Assembly: GCF_002754245.1 (NCBI RefSeq)
Contig: NZ_PEEX01000001.1
Location: 124,001-188,000, forward strand
From: Chryseobacterium sp. 52
GTDB lineage: Bacteria > Bacteroidota > Bacteroidia > Flavobacteriales > Weeksellaceae
Direction of reading: 5' to 3'
Length of the DNA: 64,000 nt
Of the stretch, positions 9,260 through 18,064 are shown one piece after another. The notes beneath the pieces were generated by a model. It was given only the letters and a program-made list of their open reading frames with translations. It did not search any database and had not been told where the DNA came from. Position numbers and translations under genes: made by a program. Each line of letters starts with the position of its first letter. The stretch's first letter is position 1.

Positions 9260-9871
9260 ATGAATTTCACTGAGACTGCATGGAAAGTCTTCAATCAATC
9301 TATTGAAGACTATCACGTGTTCGATGACGTTAACGCTCTAATTAATAACCCGTTCGAAAAAGACAGTTTGGAACGGATTTTGTATGCAAAGAACTGGATT
9401 GATACCGTTCAATGGCATTTAGAAGATATTATTAGAGATGAAAATATTGATCCCGCTGAAGCTCTTCAATTGAAGAGAACAATAGATGCTTCTAACCAGA
9501 AAAGAACAGATCTGGTAGAATTTATCGACGGCTGGTTCCTTACAAAGTTTGAAAATATAACTCCTAGACCTGATGCAAAAATCAATACTGAAACTCCCGC
9601 TTGGGCAGTAGACAGGCTATCAATTCTTGCATTAAAGGTTTATCATATGTCGTTAGAGGCCAATAGAGAATCCGCTTCTGAAGAGCACCGTGCAAACTGC
9701 CAGGCAAAACTGGATGTACTGCTTACCCAGAAAGTAGACCTATCAACTTCTATAGATCAGTTGCTTACTGATATTGAATACGGTAATGTTAAGATGAAAG
9801 TATACAAACAAATGAAAATGTATAACGATGATAGTCTTAACCCGATCCTCTATCAAAAGGGGCAGAAATGA
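9260..9871 (+). CDS. DUF4254 protein
   Basis: 203-aa soluble, probably mostly helical protein without signal peptide that resembles the DUF4254 family of Bacteroidota. Function is unknown. Conserved-looking stretches are WHLEDIIRD (about residues 53-61), which has the look of a metal or ligand site, and the mid-protein DRLSILALKVYHM. Its last 4 nt overlap the ATG of the following lipoprotein gene, so the two are probably co-translated. In the Bacteroidota this family is often near lipopolysaccharide and envelope genes (recollection, not checked). Confidence 0.75.
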   Translation: MNFTETAWKVFNQSIEDYHVFDDVNALINNPFEKDSLERILYAKNWIDTVQWHLEDIIRDENIDPAEALQLKRTIDASNQKRTDLVEFIDGWFLTKFENITPRPDAKINTETPAWAVDRLSILALKVYHMSLEANRESASEEHRANCQAKLDVLLTQKVDLSTSIDQLLTDIEYGNVKMKVYKQMKMYNDDSLNPILYQKGQK

Positions 9872-10326
9872 GAAAACTATTTTTTTTTGGAGTACTACTA
9901 CTAATTATAACTTCCTGCGCAACGGAAAAGCTTAATCTTTCTCCGTTGTCTAATAATTTTTATAGCGAAACTAAAGGTTCTGATTCCGACAGAGGGGCAA
10001 AGAAAGGTTTTGATATCAATATCAAAGAAAATGTAAATGCTTCTGAAATTTCAAATCTGATTTCTACTTTTCCAAAGTTTAAGAACAACAGTTTGAATGA
10101 TGAAGTGACAAGCTTGAAATACAGCCTTCAGAATTATTTATATGCCATTGATGCCAACAACTCAGGAGGAAAAAACAGAGCCGTTAAAAGCTTCGAAAAA
10201 TCGTATAAGAAAATTCAAAAACTCAGACAGCAGCTTGACAAAGATGATGATGAAGTTCTCAACAGGTATCTGGTACGTCTAAAAACCAATATTTCTGTAA
10301 TCGAAGATTCTTTAAAAGGAAATTAA
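9868..10326 (+). CDS. small lipoprotein of unknown function
   Basis: 152-aa predicted lipoprotein: short charged N-terminus, hydrophobic stretch and lipobox ITSC with Cys at residue 17. The mature part is hydrophilic with helical heptad-like segments (about residues 85-145). I do not recognise a family. It overlaps the DUF4254 gene by 4 nt and is followed 17 nt later by ribA, so it belongs to the tatA-DUF4254-ribA run. Confidence 0.7.
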   Translation: MRKLFFFGVLLLIITSCATEKLNLSPLSNNFYSETKGSDSDRGAKKGFDINIKENVNASEISNLISTFPKFKNNSLNDEVTSLKYSLQNYLYAIDANNSGGKNRAVKSFEKSYKKIQKLRQQLDKDDDEVLNRYLVRLKTNISVIEDSLKGN

Positions 10327-10342
10327 AAACGAACCACTATTA

Positions 10343-10939
10343 ATGATTAAAATTCAGGCAGAAGCCAATGTTCCTACAGAGCACGGCTCTTTCCGAATGA
10401 TCGCTTTCTCCGAAAACGAAAACGACTGGATGCCACACATGGCCATCGTAGCAGAAAATACAGATTTCTCAAAACCGGTGAACGTACGTTTCCATTCCGA
10501 ATGCATTACCGGAGAAGTTTTCCATTCAAAAAAATGTGAATGCGGGCAACAACTGGATGCCGCAATGAAATATACCCATGAGCACGGAGGAATTATTGTA
10601 TATCTTCGTCAGGAAGGAAGGAATATCGGAATTATCAATAAGCTGAAAGCATATTCATTACAGGAAAAAGGTCTTGATACAGTACAGGCTAATCTGGAAC
10701 TGGGACTTCCTGCTGATGACAGAAAATTTGGAGTTGCTATCGATATCCTGAACCTGCTGGACGTAAAAGATATTAATCTTCTGACGAATAATCCTGAAAA
10801 GGTAAAATACGTCGTAGAAAGCAATATCCACCTCAATTCAAGGATACCTCTACAGATCCCGGCCAACGAGATGAGTAAAGGATATCTGCAAACAAAAAAA
10901 GATTTCTTCGGTCATTTATTAGATGATAATGACAATTAG
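10343..10939 (+). CDS. ribA: GTP cyclohydrolase II
   Basis: Opens GTP to 2,5-diamino-6-ribosylamino-pyrimidinone phosphate with loss of formate and pyrophosphate, the first step of riboflavin synthesis. Zinc ligands C54, C65 and C67 (HSEC...KKCEC), the catalytic loop RQEGRNIG, and the nucleotide-binding NKLKAYSLQ and TNNPEK motifs are all present. At 198 aa it is a stand-alone RibA without the RibB domain to which it is fused in many bacteria. It closes the tatA run and is followed by a strong terminator. Confidence 0.93.
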   Translation: MIKIQAEANVPTEHGSFRMIAFSENENDWMPHMAIVAENTDFSKPVNVRFHSECITGEVFHSKKCECGQQLDAAMKYTHEHGGIIVYLRQEGRNIGIINKLKAYSLQEKGLDTVQANLELGLPADDRKFGVAIDILNLLDVKDINLLTNNPEKVKYVVESNIHLNSRIPLQIPANEMSKGYLQTKKDFFGHLLDDNDN

Positions 10940-10948
10940 ATAAAAAAT

Positions 10949-10978
10949 AAAAGCTCCGGGATTTCTCCCGGAGCTTTT
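10949..10978. terminator. bidirectional terminator after ribA
   Basis: Perfect 13-bp stem (aaaagctccggga and complement) with tetraloop tttc, A-run before and T-run after, between convergent ribA and a lipoprotein gene. A near copy lies at 11538-11567. Confidence 0.9.
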
Positions 10979-10996
10979 ATTTGATTATTAATGTGC

Positions 10997-11398
10997 CTAT
11001 AAAGGAGTAGGCTGCTTTTGCACTGCCCAGCTTCCACTCCAGTACTGATATTTCCATGTTCCGGACTTGGTTTGTAAACTTCCGGTCAGAACGAAGCCTT
11101 TTGGAGACGTAGAAGGACTTATAGCGCCACTTCCTCCGCCCTGAAGACTCGCGTAATACACTTCCTCCACATTCGCATTGACAATTCGGGTAACCTCCAT
11201 ACTTCCGCTTTTATCAACATTCAGAATCAACTTTCCACTGACTTCCCCGGTAAAAGTACCTCTCCATATTCCCATATACGGAGAAACATAATTTTCCTGT
11301 TCTCTTTTACGATCAAGATTGTCTTCAATCTCACTGCATGAAGATAAAAAAAGCAATGGAGCTATTATTAAAAATTTTAAACAGCAGTTTTTTATCAT
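10997..11398 (-). CDS. hypothetical lipoprotein
   Basis: 133-aa predicted lipoprotein with a lipobox (LSSC, Cys at about residue 21). The mature part looks like a small beta barrel: alternating hydrophobic residues, IWRGTFTGEVSGKLILNVDKSGS, then YASLQGGGSGAIS, VLTGSLQ and two Trp-rich strands (GTWKYQYWSGSW). I do not recognise the family. It sits alone between two nearly identical hairpins, opposite to ribA. Confidence 0.65.
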   Translation of the reverse strand: MIKNCCLKFLIIAPLLFLSSCSEIEDNLDRKREQENYVSPYMGIWRGTFTGEVSGKLILNVDKSGSMEVTRIVNANVEEVYYASLQGGGSGAISPSTSPKGFVLTGSLQTKSGTWKYQYWSGSWAVQKQPTPL

Positions 11399-11537
11399 GG
11401 TTGGTATTTATTTTTGATTTACTAAGATGAATTTTTACTTTTTACAAGAGCACATTCACCTTTTTTCTTTATCATTTTATAATCAATTAAATTACTTTTT
11501 TATTTCCCTAAAAAGAGAATTTTCAGAAATTTAATTC

Positions 11538-11567
11538 AAAAGCTCCAGGATTTCTCCCGGAGCTTTT
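11538..11567. terminator. hairpin, near copy of the ribA terminator
   Basis: 13-bp stem with one A:C mismatch (aaaagctccagga, loop tttc, then tcccggagctttt), followed by a T-run on the plus side. It lies downstream of the minus-strand lipoprotein gene at 11602 but reads best as a plus-strand terminator, although no plus-strand gene precedes it. Confidence 0.7.
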
Positions 11568-11601
11568 TTTAATTATAAAAAACTGAAAAGATATTTCTTA
11601 A

Positions 11602-12126
11602 TTAGTTCACTTTAGTAGTCTTGACCTTCGTTTCATCAAGGTTAAAGTACTTCACTACAGCGTTATAATCGCTATAATCTAAAGAACTTGCACTTTTACT
11701 TGCCTGAGCAGGAACAAGAACAAGTCTGAACCTTTGATTATTTAAATAATCATTTGTCTCAGCTGGAGTCATCTGTGTTCCCAGATTAAAATTCTCGTCA
11801 TCGATTCTAATTTGTACGTTTTGAGAATCAAAAACAAAATTATAATCAAATACTCTGTTAGTAGGTAAAGTACCTGAATTTGGAAGATAAACAGACTTTG
11901 GAATCTGTTGCCATGCATTACCTGCAGCTCTATATACTAAAACCACATCTGTTTGATCAATTGTGATTCCCTGTGTAAACGCATATCCGTTTGCATTGGT
12001 GAATGATCCTGTAACATCTCTCATCCTTGGATAGGTGTCGCTATCAGTATCGTCGTTATTATTATCACAGCTGAATATAAATAATGATACAAATGCCAGG
12101 AATAAAAAAGGAAGAATTTTTTTCAT
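11602..12126 (-). CDS. hypothetical lipoprotein
   Basis: 174-aa predicted lipoprotein: signal with lipobox IFSC (Cys at about residue 20) followed by an Asp/Asn-rich tether (DNNNDDTDSDT). The mature domain is beta-rich and ends VVKYFNLDETKVKTTKVN. It is of the many small Bacteroidota lipoproteins whose function is unknown; I do not recognise more. A closely related role to its neighbour at 10997 is not supported by sequence similarity. Confidence 0.65.
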   Translation of the reverse strand: MKKILPFLFLAFVSLFIFSCDNNNDDTDSDTYPRMRDVTGSFTNANGYAFTQGITIDQTDVVLVYRAAGNAWQQIPKSVYLPNSGTLPTNRVFDYNFVFDSQNVQIRIDDENFNLGTQMTPAETNDYLNNQRFRLVLVPAQASKSASSLDYSDYNAVVKYFNLDETKVKTTKVN

Positions 12127-12191
12127 TTTTAGAAAAGTTTAGTTATTATTTATAAAGCGTATTCAAATCATATACCAAAAGTTGCAAAAAC

Positions 12192-12224
12192 TTTGTTTTC
12201 ATCATTTTTTTAATTGTATTTTTG
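12192..12224 (+). promoter_or_regulatory. promoter of GH3 gene
   Basis: TTTG at 12192-12195 and TATTTTTG (exact TAnnTTTG) at 12217-12224 with 21 nt between them; the ATG follows 17 nt later. The layout argues against the longer in-frame start at 12182. Confidence 0.75.
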
Positions 12225-12241
12225 TTCTTATTCAAAAGATC

Positions 12242-13975
12242 ATGAAGAAATTGTTATATACTTCCCTCTTTATTTTTTCATTAATAAGCTTTACTGCCAA
12301 GGCTCAATACCAGCCCAAAAACATTTCCAAAGAAGACCTGAAAAAGGCTGATCACTGGGTGAATAAAACCTACAGATCACTTTCTCAGGATGAAAAACTG
12401 GGCCAGCTTTTTATTGTAGCGCTTTATACGAATAAAGGTGAAGATTATATTAGCCAGATCAGAAATATCGTCGTTAATGATAAAATCGGAGGACTGATCT
12501 TAATGCAGGACGATGCTGCCAGAGAAATCAACCTGGTTAACGAATTCCAGCAGAAATCAAAAGTTCCGATGATGATCGGTATGGACGCAGAATGGGGAAT
12601 TTTCCAAAGAATTGCCACCGCACACAAATTTCCATGGGCGATGACTCTTGGGGCTATACAAGATAAAAATCTGATTTATCAGATGTCCGCCAAAATAGCA
12701 GAAGACTGTCACAGAATGGGAATTAACTGGGATTTTGCACCGGTTGTAGATGTCAATACCAATCCTAACAATCCAATCATCGGAAACAGAAGCTTCGGCT
12801 CAGAGGTAGATAATGTAATCAGCTCTGCTTTATCGTATTCTAACGGGCTCCAGGATAATACAATCCTAGCGGCGATAAAACATTTTCCGGGACACGGCGA
12901 CACAAGTACAGACTCACATCTAGATCTGCCTGTAGTTTCGCATAATTTAGACAGATTGAATACTGTTGAACTGGCTCCTTTTAAAGCATTAATGGATAAA
13001 GGGATCGGTGGTGTCATGGTGGCTCACTTATATGTTCCGAGTCTGGAATCAGGAAAAGGAATTCCGGCATCAGTTTCAAAAAATATCATCACAGGCTTAT
13101 TAAAAGATAAATTAGGATACAAAGGCTTAATCATCACTGATGCATTAAACATGGGTGCTGTAGCCAATAAATATAAACCTGGTGAATTGGACGCGCTTGC
13201 TTTTAAAGCAGGAAACGATATTATGCTGTTCTCGCAAGGGGTTTCGGAAGGTAAAAAATTAATTCAGAAAGCCCTTGAAAACGGTGAAATTTCGCAGTCA
13301 AGAGTGGAAGAAAGTGTCAAGAAAATTTTATTAACAAAATATTTTCTCGGCCTTGACAAATACAGTCCGAAAAATCCTGAAAATATCAATAATGATCTGA
13401 ACAATGATTCGCACAAAACATTAGCTCAGAATCTTTACGCCAATGCTTTGACTTTATTAAAAGATGACCAGAAACTACTTCCTGTCACCGGAAAGCAGAT
13501 ATATTATGTACCATTGGAAGAAGCTCCTTATCAAACCTTTGCCAATCAGCTGGGTTCCAATGTCATGATCAGAAAAGCGAACGAGATCAATACAATCCCT
13601 TCGGGTTCTACGGTAATTGTAGGATTCCACAAGGATAATTCTACAGCATACAAACCCTATAAAATTTCGGCAGAATCCAAAAAAGTACTTGCCGATCTTA
13701 CCAAAAATCAGAAGGTAATTTTACATATATTCGGAAGCGCTTACGCTTTAAAAGATATTGATATTTCAAAAGTATCTACAGTCCTTGTATCTTATGAAAA
13801 TAATGATGATTCTATGACAGCAGCAGCCAATGCTCTGAATGGAAAAACAAGAATATGGGGCAAACTGCCTGTTCTGGTTAATGACCAGTTGAAAGCAGGA
13901 ATGGGAATCGATCAACTTCCAATTTCTGCCCCGAATATGAATACTACAGTTTCTACAACATCAAAACAACAATAA
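12242..13975 (+). CDS. GH3 beta-N-acetylhexosaminidase (NagZ-like)
   Basis: Exported 577-aa glycoside hydrolase family 3 enzyme. A signal peptide (about 1-21, ending AKAQ) is followed by the NagZ-type barrel. KHFPGHGDTSTDSHLDLP has the histidine and aspartate of the NagZ catalytic dyad, and LIITDALNMGAV holds the nucleophile Asp. It likely removes GlcNAc from peptidoglycan fragments or other glycans. Beyond about residue 365 there is an extra ~200-aa domain typical of Bacteroidota GH3 proteins and absent from short cytoplasmic NagZ. The start is the ATG after the promoter. bshA follows after 4 nt, so the two share a transcript. Confidence 0.88.
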   Translation: MKKLLYTSLFIFSLISFTAKAQYQPKNISKEDLKKADHWVNKTYRSLSQDEKLGQLFIVALYTNKGEDYISQIRNIVVNDKIGGLILMQDDAAREINLVNEFQQKSKVPMMIGMDAEWGIFQRIATAHKFPWAMTLGAIQDKNLIYQMSAKIAEDCHRMGINWDFAPVVDVNTNPNNPIIGNRSFGSEVDNVISSALSYSNGLQDNTILAAIKHFPGHGDTSTDSHLDLPVVSHNLDRLNTVELAPFKALMDKGIGGVMVAHLYVPSLESGKGIPASVSKNIITGLLKDKLGYKGLIITDALNMGAVANKYKPGELDALAFKAGNDIMLFSQGVSEGKKLIQKALENGEISQSRVEESVKKILLTKYFLGLDKYSPKNPENINNDLNNDSHKTLAQNLYANALTLLKDDQKLLPVTGKQIYYVPLEEAPYQTFANQLGSNVMIRKANEINTIPSGSTVIVGFHKDNSTAYKPYKISAESKKVLADLTKNQKVILHIFGSAYALKDIDISKVSTVLVSYENNDDSMTAAANALNGKTRIWGKLPVLVNDQLKAGMGIDQLPISAPNMNTTVSTTSKQQ

Positions 13976-13979
13976 TCTA

Positions 13980-15128
13980 ATGAAAATAGGCATACTTTGC
14001 TATCCAACATACGGCGGAAGCGGAATCGTAGCAACAGAACTGGGAATGTCTCTTGCCAACAAAGGCTATGAGGTCCATTTTATAAGTTCTGCGCTCCCTG
14101 CAAGACTAGACATCACCAACCCTAATATTTTCTTTCACAGAGTCAATGTACAGACCTATCCGCTTTTCCAGTATCAGCCTTATGATATTGCATTAAGCTC
14201 GATGATCTACCGTGTGGTGAATCTTTATAAGCTTGATCTTCTGCATGCACATTATGCTATTCCATATGCATACGCTGCATTTACAGCGAAACAGATGCTG
14301 CAGGAAGATAATAATGATGTTCCATTGGTAACCACACTTCACGGGACAGATATTACGCTTGTAGGACAACATCCAAGTTATAAACATGCCGTAGAATTCT
14401 CAATCAATCAGTCAGATGCGATCACTTCAGTATCTCAAAGTCTGAAAAAAGATACACTGCAGTTTTTCAATATTAAAAAAGAGATACAGGTTATTACCAA
14501 TTTTATTGATAATTCTGAATTTGATGACTGTACAGAATGCCAGAGAACACAGTTTGCCAATCCTGACGAGAAAATTTTGATCCACGTCTCTAATCTTCGC
14601 CCTGTAAAACGTGTGGATGAAGTTCTGCAGATCTTTAAAAACGTTGAGAAAAAGGTAAAATCAAAACTGATCATCATCGGTGAAGGACCGGATATGGAAA
14701 AAGTAAACCAGTTTCTGGAAGAAAATCCTGAACTGATTTCAAAGATCCGCCTGCTAGGAAAAGTGAACGATCTGTACAAGATCTTACAGCTTTCTGATGT
14801 ATTTCTGCTTCCTTCTGAACAGGAAAGTTTCGGTTTGGCAGCCCTTGAAGCTATGGCCGCTTATACACCGGTGATCAGCTCCAATGCTGGAGGAATTCCA
14901 GAGGTGAATATTCAGGGTGAGACCGGATTTTTAGCTGAAATCGGAAATGTAGAGGCAATGAGTAATTATACCATTAAACTACTCAGCAATGATGAGCTTT
15001 TAGCTAAAATGAAAGAAAACGCGAAAGAACAGGCTATAAAATTCGATTTAAAAAACATTCTTCCTATATATGAAGAAATGTATAGAACGACGATAGAAAA
15101 TTTCAAGAAGGAGCTGACGAAAGTATAA
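13980..15128 (+). CDS. bshA: N-acetyl-alpha-D-glucosaminyl L-malate synthase
   Basis: GT4-family glycosyltransferase that joins GlcNAc from UDP-GlcNAc to L-malate, the first step of bacillithiol synthesis. The N-terminus YPTYGGSGIVATELG is characteristic of BshA; TLHGTDITLVG and the C-terminal LPSEQESFGLAALEAMA (nucleotide-sugar site with the EX7E-type glutamates) complete the fold. At 382 aa the length is normal. It is 4 nt after the GH3 gene. bshB and bshC are not in this window. An ordinary GT4 is the alternative, but the N-terminal match is strong. Confidence 0.88.
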   Translation: MKIGILCYPTYGGSGIVATELGMSLANKGYEVHFISSALPARLDITNPNIFFHRVNVQTYPLFQYQPYDIALSSMIYRVVNLYKLDLLHAHYAIPYAYAAFTAKQMLQEDNNDVPLVTTLHGTDITLVGQHPSYKHAVEFSINQSDAITSVSQSLKKDTLQFFNIKKEIQVITNFIDNSEFDDCTECQRTQFANPDEKILIHVSNLRPVKRVDEVLQIFKNVEKKVKSKLIIIGEGPDMEKVNQFLEENPELISKIRLLGKVNDLYKILQLSDVFLLPSEQESFGLAALEAMAAYTPVISSNAGGIPEVNIQGETGFLAEIGNVEAMSNYTIKLLSNDELLAKMKENAKEQAIKFDLKNILPIYEEMYRTTIENFKKELTKV

Positions 15129-15156
15129 TATTTCTATTATATTTATCGTCACACTT

Positions 15157-16428
15157 ATGACGGAAAAACTACTTCAATATCTTTGGAACTATAAAGTTTT
15201 CAAACATTTTGACTTCAAGGATATTGAAGGAAATTCCGTTGAGATCATCAGCTTTGGGAAATGGAATACGGATGCCGGACCAGATTTCCTGGATGCAAAA
15301 ATCAAAACAAAAGGACTGGTTATTGCCGGAAATATAGAACTGCATATCCGCACCTCAGACTGGATCTTTCACAACCATTCCCAAGACCCCAATTACCAGA
15401 ATATCATCCTGCATGTCGTCTATCAAAATAACACAGAGATCGATGACTTCGTCCGCAAAAATGTTCCCACTCTGGAGCTTAAAGATCATATTGATGAAAA
15501 TATGCTCTGGAAATATGAAAAACTGATCAACGGAACTCAATTCATTCCATGTGAAAACATTTTTGATCCCCATAAAATCCCCGTTAATTTTCACGAAACG
15601 AACGTTTTAAAAAAGCTGGATGAAAAATCGCTGGAACTCGAAAAAAGCCTGGAACTGTACAAAAATGATTTTGAAGCCGTCCTTTTTCATAGCCTCGCCT
15701 ACACTTTTGGATTAAAGGTAAACGCTCCTACTTTCAGGTTAATTGCTGAATCTATAGAGTATCGGGTGATCAACAGGATCCGTCAGAACAAATCGCAGCT
15801 GGAGGCTCTGTTTTTCGGCATTTCAGGATGGCTGGAAGATCCTAAAGACGGGCAAATGATGGTCTGGAAAAGAGAATTCGACTTCATCAGAAAAAAATTC
15901 AACATCTCAGATTTCAAATTTCACCCGAAGTTTCTGAGACTTCGCCCTCCTAATTTTCCTACAATCCGTCTTTCACAGCTTGCAGATCTTTATTACAGGC
16001 ATCAGAATTTGTTTTCAAAAATAATCATGACAGATACTGTAGAAAAGCTGCATGAAATTTTTGCCCCCGTCAAAGCTTCAGAATATTGGGATTTTCACTT
16101 TAACTTCGGAACTCTTTCAAAATTCCAGCCTAAAATTATAAGCAAAGATTTTATTGAACTTGTGATTTTAAATACGGTTCTTCCTTTCAAATATACCTAT
16201 CACAAATACCATCATGAAGAAATTGCAGATGAAATACTTGATTTCTATAAAAATATGGCAGCTGAAAAAAATTCTATCACCTTAAGATGGAAAAAACTTG
16301 GGATGAATGTTAAAAATGCATTGGAAAGCCAGAGCCTGATTTATCACTACAAAAACTCGTGTGAAGAAAAAAATTGCTTAAATTGCAGTATTGGATTTAA
16401 ACTTTTAAAAGAATCTTCAAATGTTTGA
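15157..16428 (+). CDS. DUF2851 family protein
   Basis: 423-aa soluble protein without signal peptide, matching the Bacteroidota DUF2851 family (N-terminus LQYLWNYKVF, then GKWNTDAGPDFLDAKIK and GNIELHIRTSDW). Function unknown; the DAGPDF...NIELH pattern with acidic and histidine residues may hold a metal site, which is a guess. The last residues include CEEKNCLNC, a three-cysteine cluster near the C-terminus. Its end overlaps the start of the PspC gene by 8 nt. Confidence 0.8.
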   Translation: MTEKLLQYLWNYKVFKHFDFKDIEGNSVEIISFGKWNTDAGPDFLDAKIKTKGLVIAGNIELHIRTSDWIFHNHSQDPNYQNIILHVVYQNNTEIDDFVRKNVPTLELKDHIDENMLWKYEKLINGTQFIPCENIFDPHKIPVNFHETNVLKKLDEKSLELEKSLELYKNDFEAVLFHSLAYTFGLKVNAPTFRLIAESIEYRVINRIRQNKSQLEALFFGISGWLEDPKDGQMMVWKREFDFIRKKFNISDFKFHPKFLRLRPPNFPTIRLSQLADLYYRHQNLFSKIIMTDTVEKLHEIFAPVKASEYWDFHFNFGTLSKFQPKIISKDFIELVILNTVLPFKYTYHKYHHEEIADEILDFYKNMAAEKNSITLRWKKLGMNVKNALESQSLIYHYKNSCEEKNCLNCSIGFKLLKESSNV

Positions 16429-16642
16429 TAATATCCGCCATAAAATGGAAAGAGAATGGTTTGGTGTCCTTACGAGAACAGGAGCTAAACTGGGGATTCC
16501 TGTGTCTAAACTAAGGATCTTTTTTATCTATTCTACTTTTGCTACTGCCGGTTTCTTCTTTCTGATCTATCTGGGGCTTGCCTTTACGCTTTGGATCAAA
16601 GATATTTTCATTACAAGAAGACCCAGCGTTTTTGATTTATAA
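16421..16642 (+). CDS. short PspC-domain membrane protein
   Basis: 73-aa protein made almost only of a PspC domain: an amphipathic start, GVLTRTGAKLGIPVSKLRIFF, then one long hydrophobic helix (about residues 33-60). PspC proteins take part in envelope stress responses in other bacteria; whether this short form does so is unknown. It overlaps DUF2851 by 8 nt and is 2 nt from the following acetyltransferase, so all three are one transcript. Confidence 0.8.
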   Translation: MFDNIRHKMEREWFGVLTRTGAKLGIPVSKLRIFFIYSTFATAGFFFLIYLGLAFTLWIKDIFITRRPSVFDL

Positions 16643-16644
16643 TT

Positions 16645-17157
16645 ATGGAATTTTTACCGATTACTTCAGCCGAAGATTATAGAGTTCAGGAGATCTATAC
16701 GTCTTATACCACTACTTTCCCTGAAGATGAACAAAGGGACTGGAAGCAATTTACTACATTATTTTCAAACCCTCATGTAAAAATCATCTCTGTTCTTCAT
16801 GAATCTCAGACAATTGGCTACCTCATCATCTGGGAGCTGAGTTCTTATGTTTTTGTAGAACATTTTGAAGTTTTTGAGGCATTCAGAAGCCAGAAACTGG
16901 GATCGCATATTACAGCATACCTGTTTCAGAATCATCCAAGAATCATTTTGGAAATTGAGCCTGATCATTTAGGAGATGATGCCAAAAGACGTTATTCTTT
17001 TTATCAGAAAAACGGATTCACCCTGATTGATGAAATGTATGTTCAGCCAAGCTATGGTGAAGGAAAGAAACCTTTGGATCTCTGGCTGCTGGCAAATTAT
17101 ACCCCTGAAGACCTAAAGAGTATCAAAGAAGAAATTTATGATGTTGTGTATCATTAA
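16645..17157 (+). CDS. GNAT family N-acetyltransferase
   Basis: 170-aa GNAT-fold protein. The acetyl-CoA loop is in EHFEVFEAFRSQKLGSHI (about residues 73-90) and RRYSFYQKNGF (about 113-123) is the usual last helix and strand. Substrate unknown. It ends the bshA-DUF2851-pspC run and is followed by a strong bidirectional terminator. Confidence 0.82.
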   Translation: MEFLPITSAEDYRVQEIYTSYTTTFPEDEQRDWKQFTTLFSNPHVKIISVLHESQTIGYLIIWELSSYVFVEHFEVFEAFRSQKLGSHITAYLFQNHPRIILEIEPDHLGDDAKRRYSFYQKNGFTLIDEMYVQPSYGEGKKPLDLWLLANYTPEDLKSIKEEIYDVVYH

Positions 17158-17163
17158 AATATA

Positions 17164-17192
17164 AAACCCGCCGGAAAATTTCCGGCGGGTTT
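17164..17192. terminator. bidirectional terminator
   Basis: aaacccgccggaa pairs with ttccggcgggttt around a short loop, with T-rich sequence after it, between the convergent GNAT and SIMPL genes. Confidence 0.88.
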
Positions 17193-17256
17193 GTTTTTAT
17201 AGATGGTCTTTTAATCTGCTGGATTTTTTGTTCCGCTGATTTGCAGACTTTCGGTA

Positions 17257-17991
17257 TTAATTGACCTGATATTCAAGTTTTATGGTAATATTTGCTTCTT
17301 TTTCCTTGGAAGAAGTATTGAATGTTCCTCCGTAAGAATAGTCTTCGTTGGAATTAGGCTCTGTAATCTGAATCACGCCCATTGTTGCTTTTTTAAGATT
17401 CCCCAGACTGCTTCCTGAATTTTCAGCAATTTTCTCCGCCCTTTCTTTAGCATCCTTCGTGGCACTGGCAATCATTTCCTGCTTTACAGTAGCCAGCTTC
17501 GTGTAAAAATAAGACGGCGCTGAAGAAGTAAATTCGATCCCGCGATTGATAATTTCAGTAATATTTCTTGAAAGGTTCTCAATTTTCACCACTTCTTTAC
17601 TTTCTATAGAAACTTTTTGAGTCAGGTTATATCCGGAAAATTCACCCTGCACATAATTTCCGTTCGAATCATTATAGCTTCTGAACTGTTTCTGGATATC
17701 TACGGAAGAAAATACGATCTCGCTTTGTTTAATACCTTTTGAAAGAAGATAATCGTTGATCACTTTCCGGTCTATCGCGAGCTCATCATAAGCTGCTTTT
17801 AAGTCAACATTATTTTTGGAAAAGCTTCCAGACCAGGTAATCAGATCGGAAGTAAAATGTTTTGTACCCAATCCCGTTACGGAAATGGTGTTTTCTGATT
17901 TATTTCTGTTTTTAATAGCATTCCCTAAAAAGCCAAGCCCAAGGACAAATCCCAGTGCTCCGACTGCTACCGCTATAATATTTTTATTCAT
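17257..17991 (-). CDS. SIMPL domain (DUF541) protein
   Basis: 244-aa periplasmic or membrane-anchored protein with an N-terminal hydrophobic segment (about residues 5-22) and a SIMPL/DUF541 domain, seen as ISVTGLGTKHFTSDLITWSGSF, AYDELAIDRKVINDYLLSKGI and the C-terminal TIKLEYQVN. Members form oligomeric periplasmic assemblies; their role is poorly known. The ATG at 17991 is preferred over the in-frame ATG at 18039 because it begins directly at the membrane signal. It follows the three tandem paralogues after 73 nt and may be the last gene of that transcript. Confidence 0.82.
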   Translation of the reverse strand: MNKNIIAVAVGALGFVLGLGFLGNAIKNRNKSENTISVTGLGTKHFTSDLITWSGSFSKNNVDLKAAYDELAIDRKVINDYLLSKGIKQSEIVFSSVDIQKQFRSYNDSNGNYVQGEFSGYNLTQKVSIESKEVVKIENLSRNITEIINRGIEFTSSAPSYFYTKLATVKQEMIASATKDAKERAEKIAENSGSSLGNLKKATMGVIQITEPNSNEDYSYGGTFNTSSKEKEANITIKLEYQVN

Positions 17992-18064
17992 AAAAATTGT
18001 GATTTTATTGATTCTGTGTAGCAGTACATCAATTTCCATTCCGATTTTTAAGAATTCTTTAACA

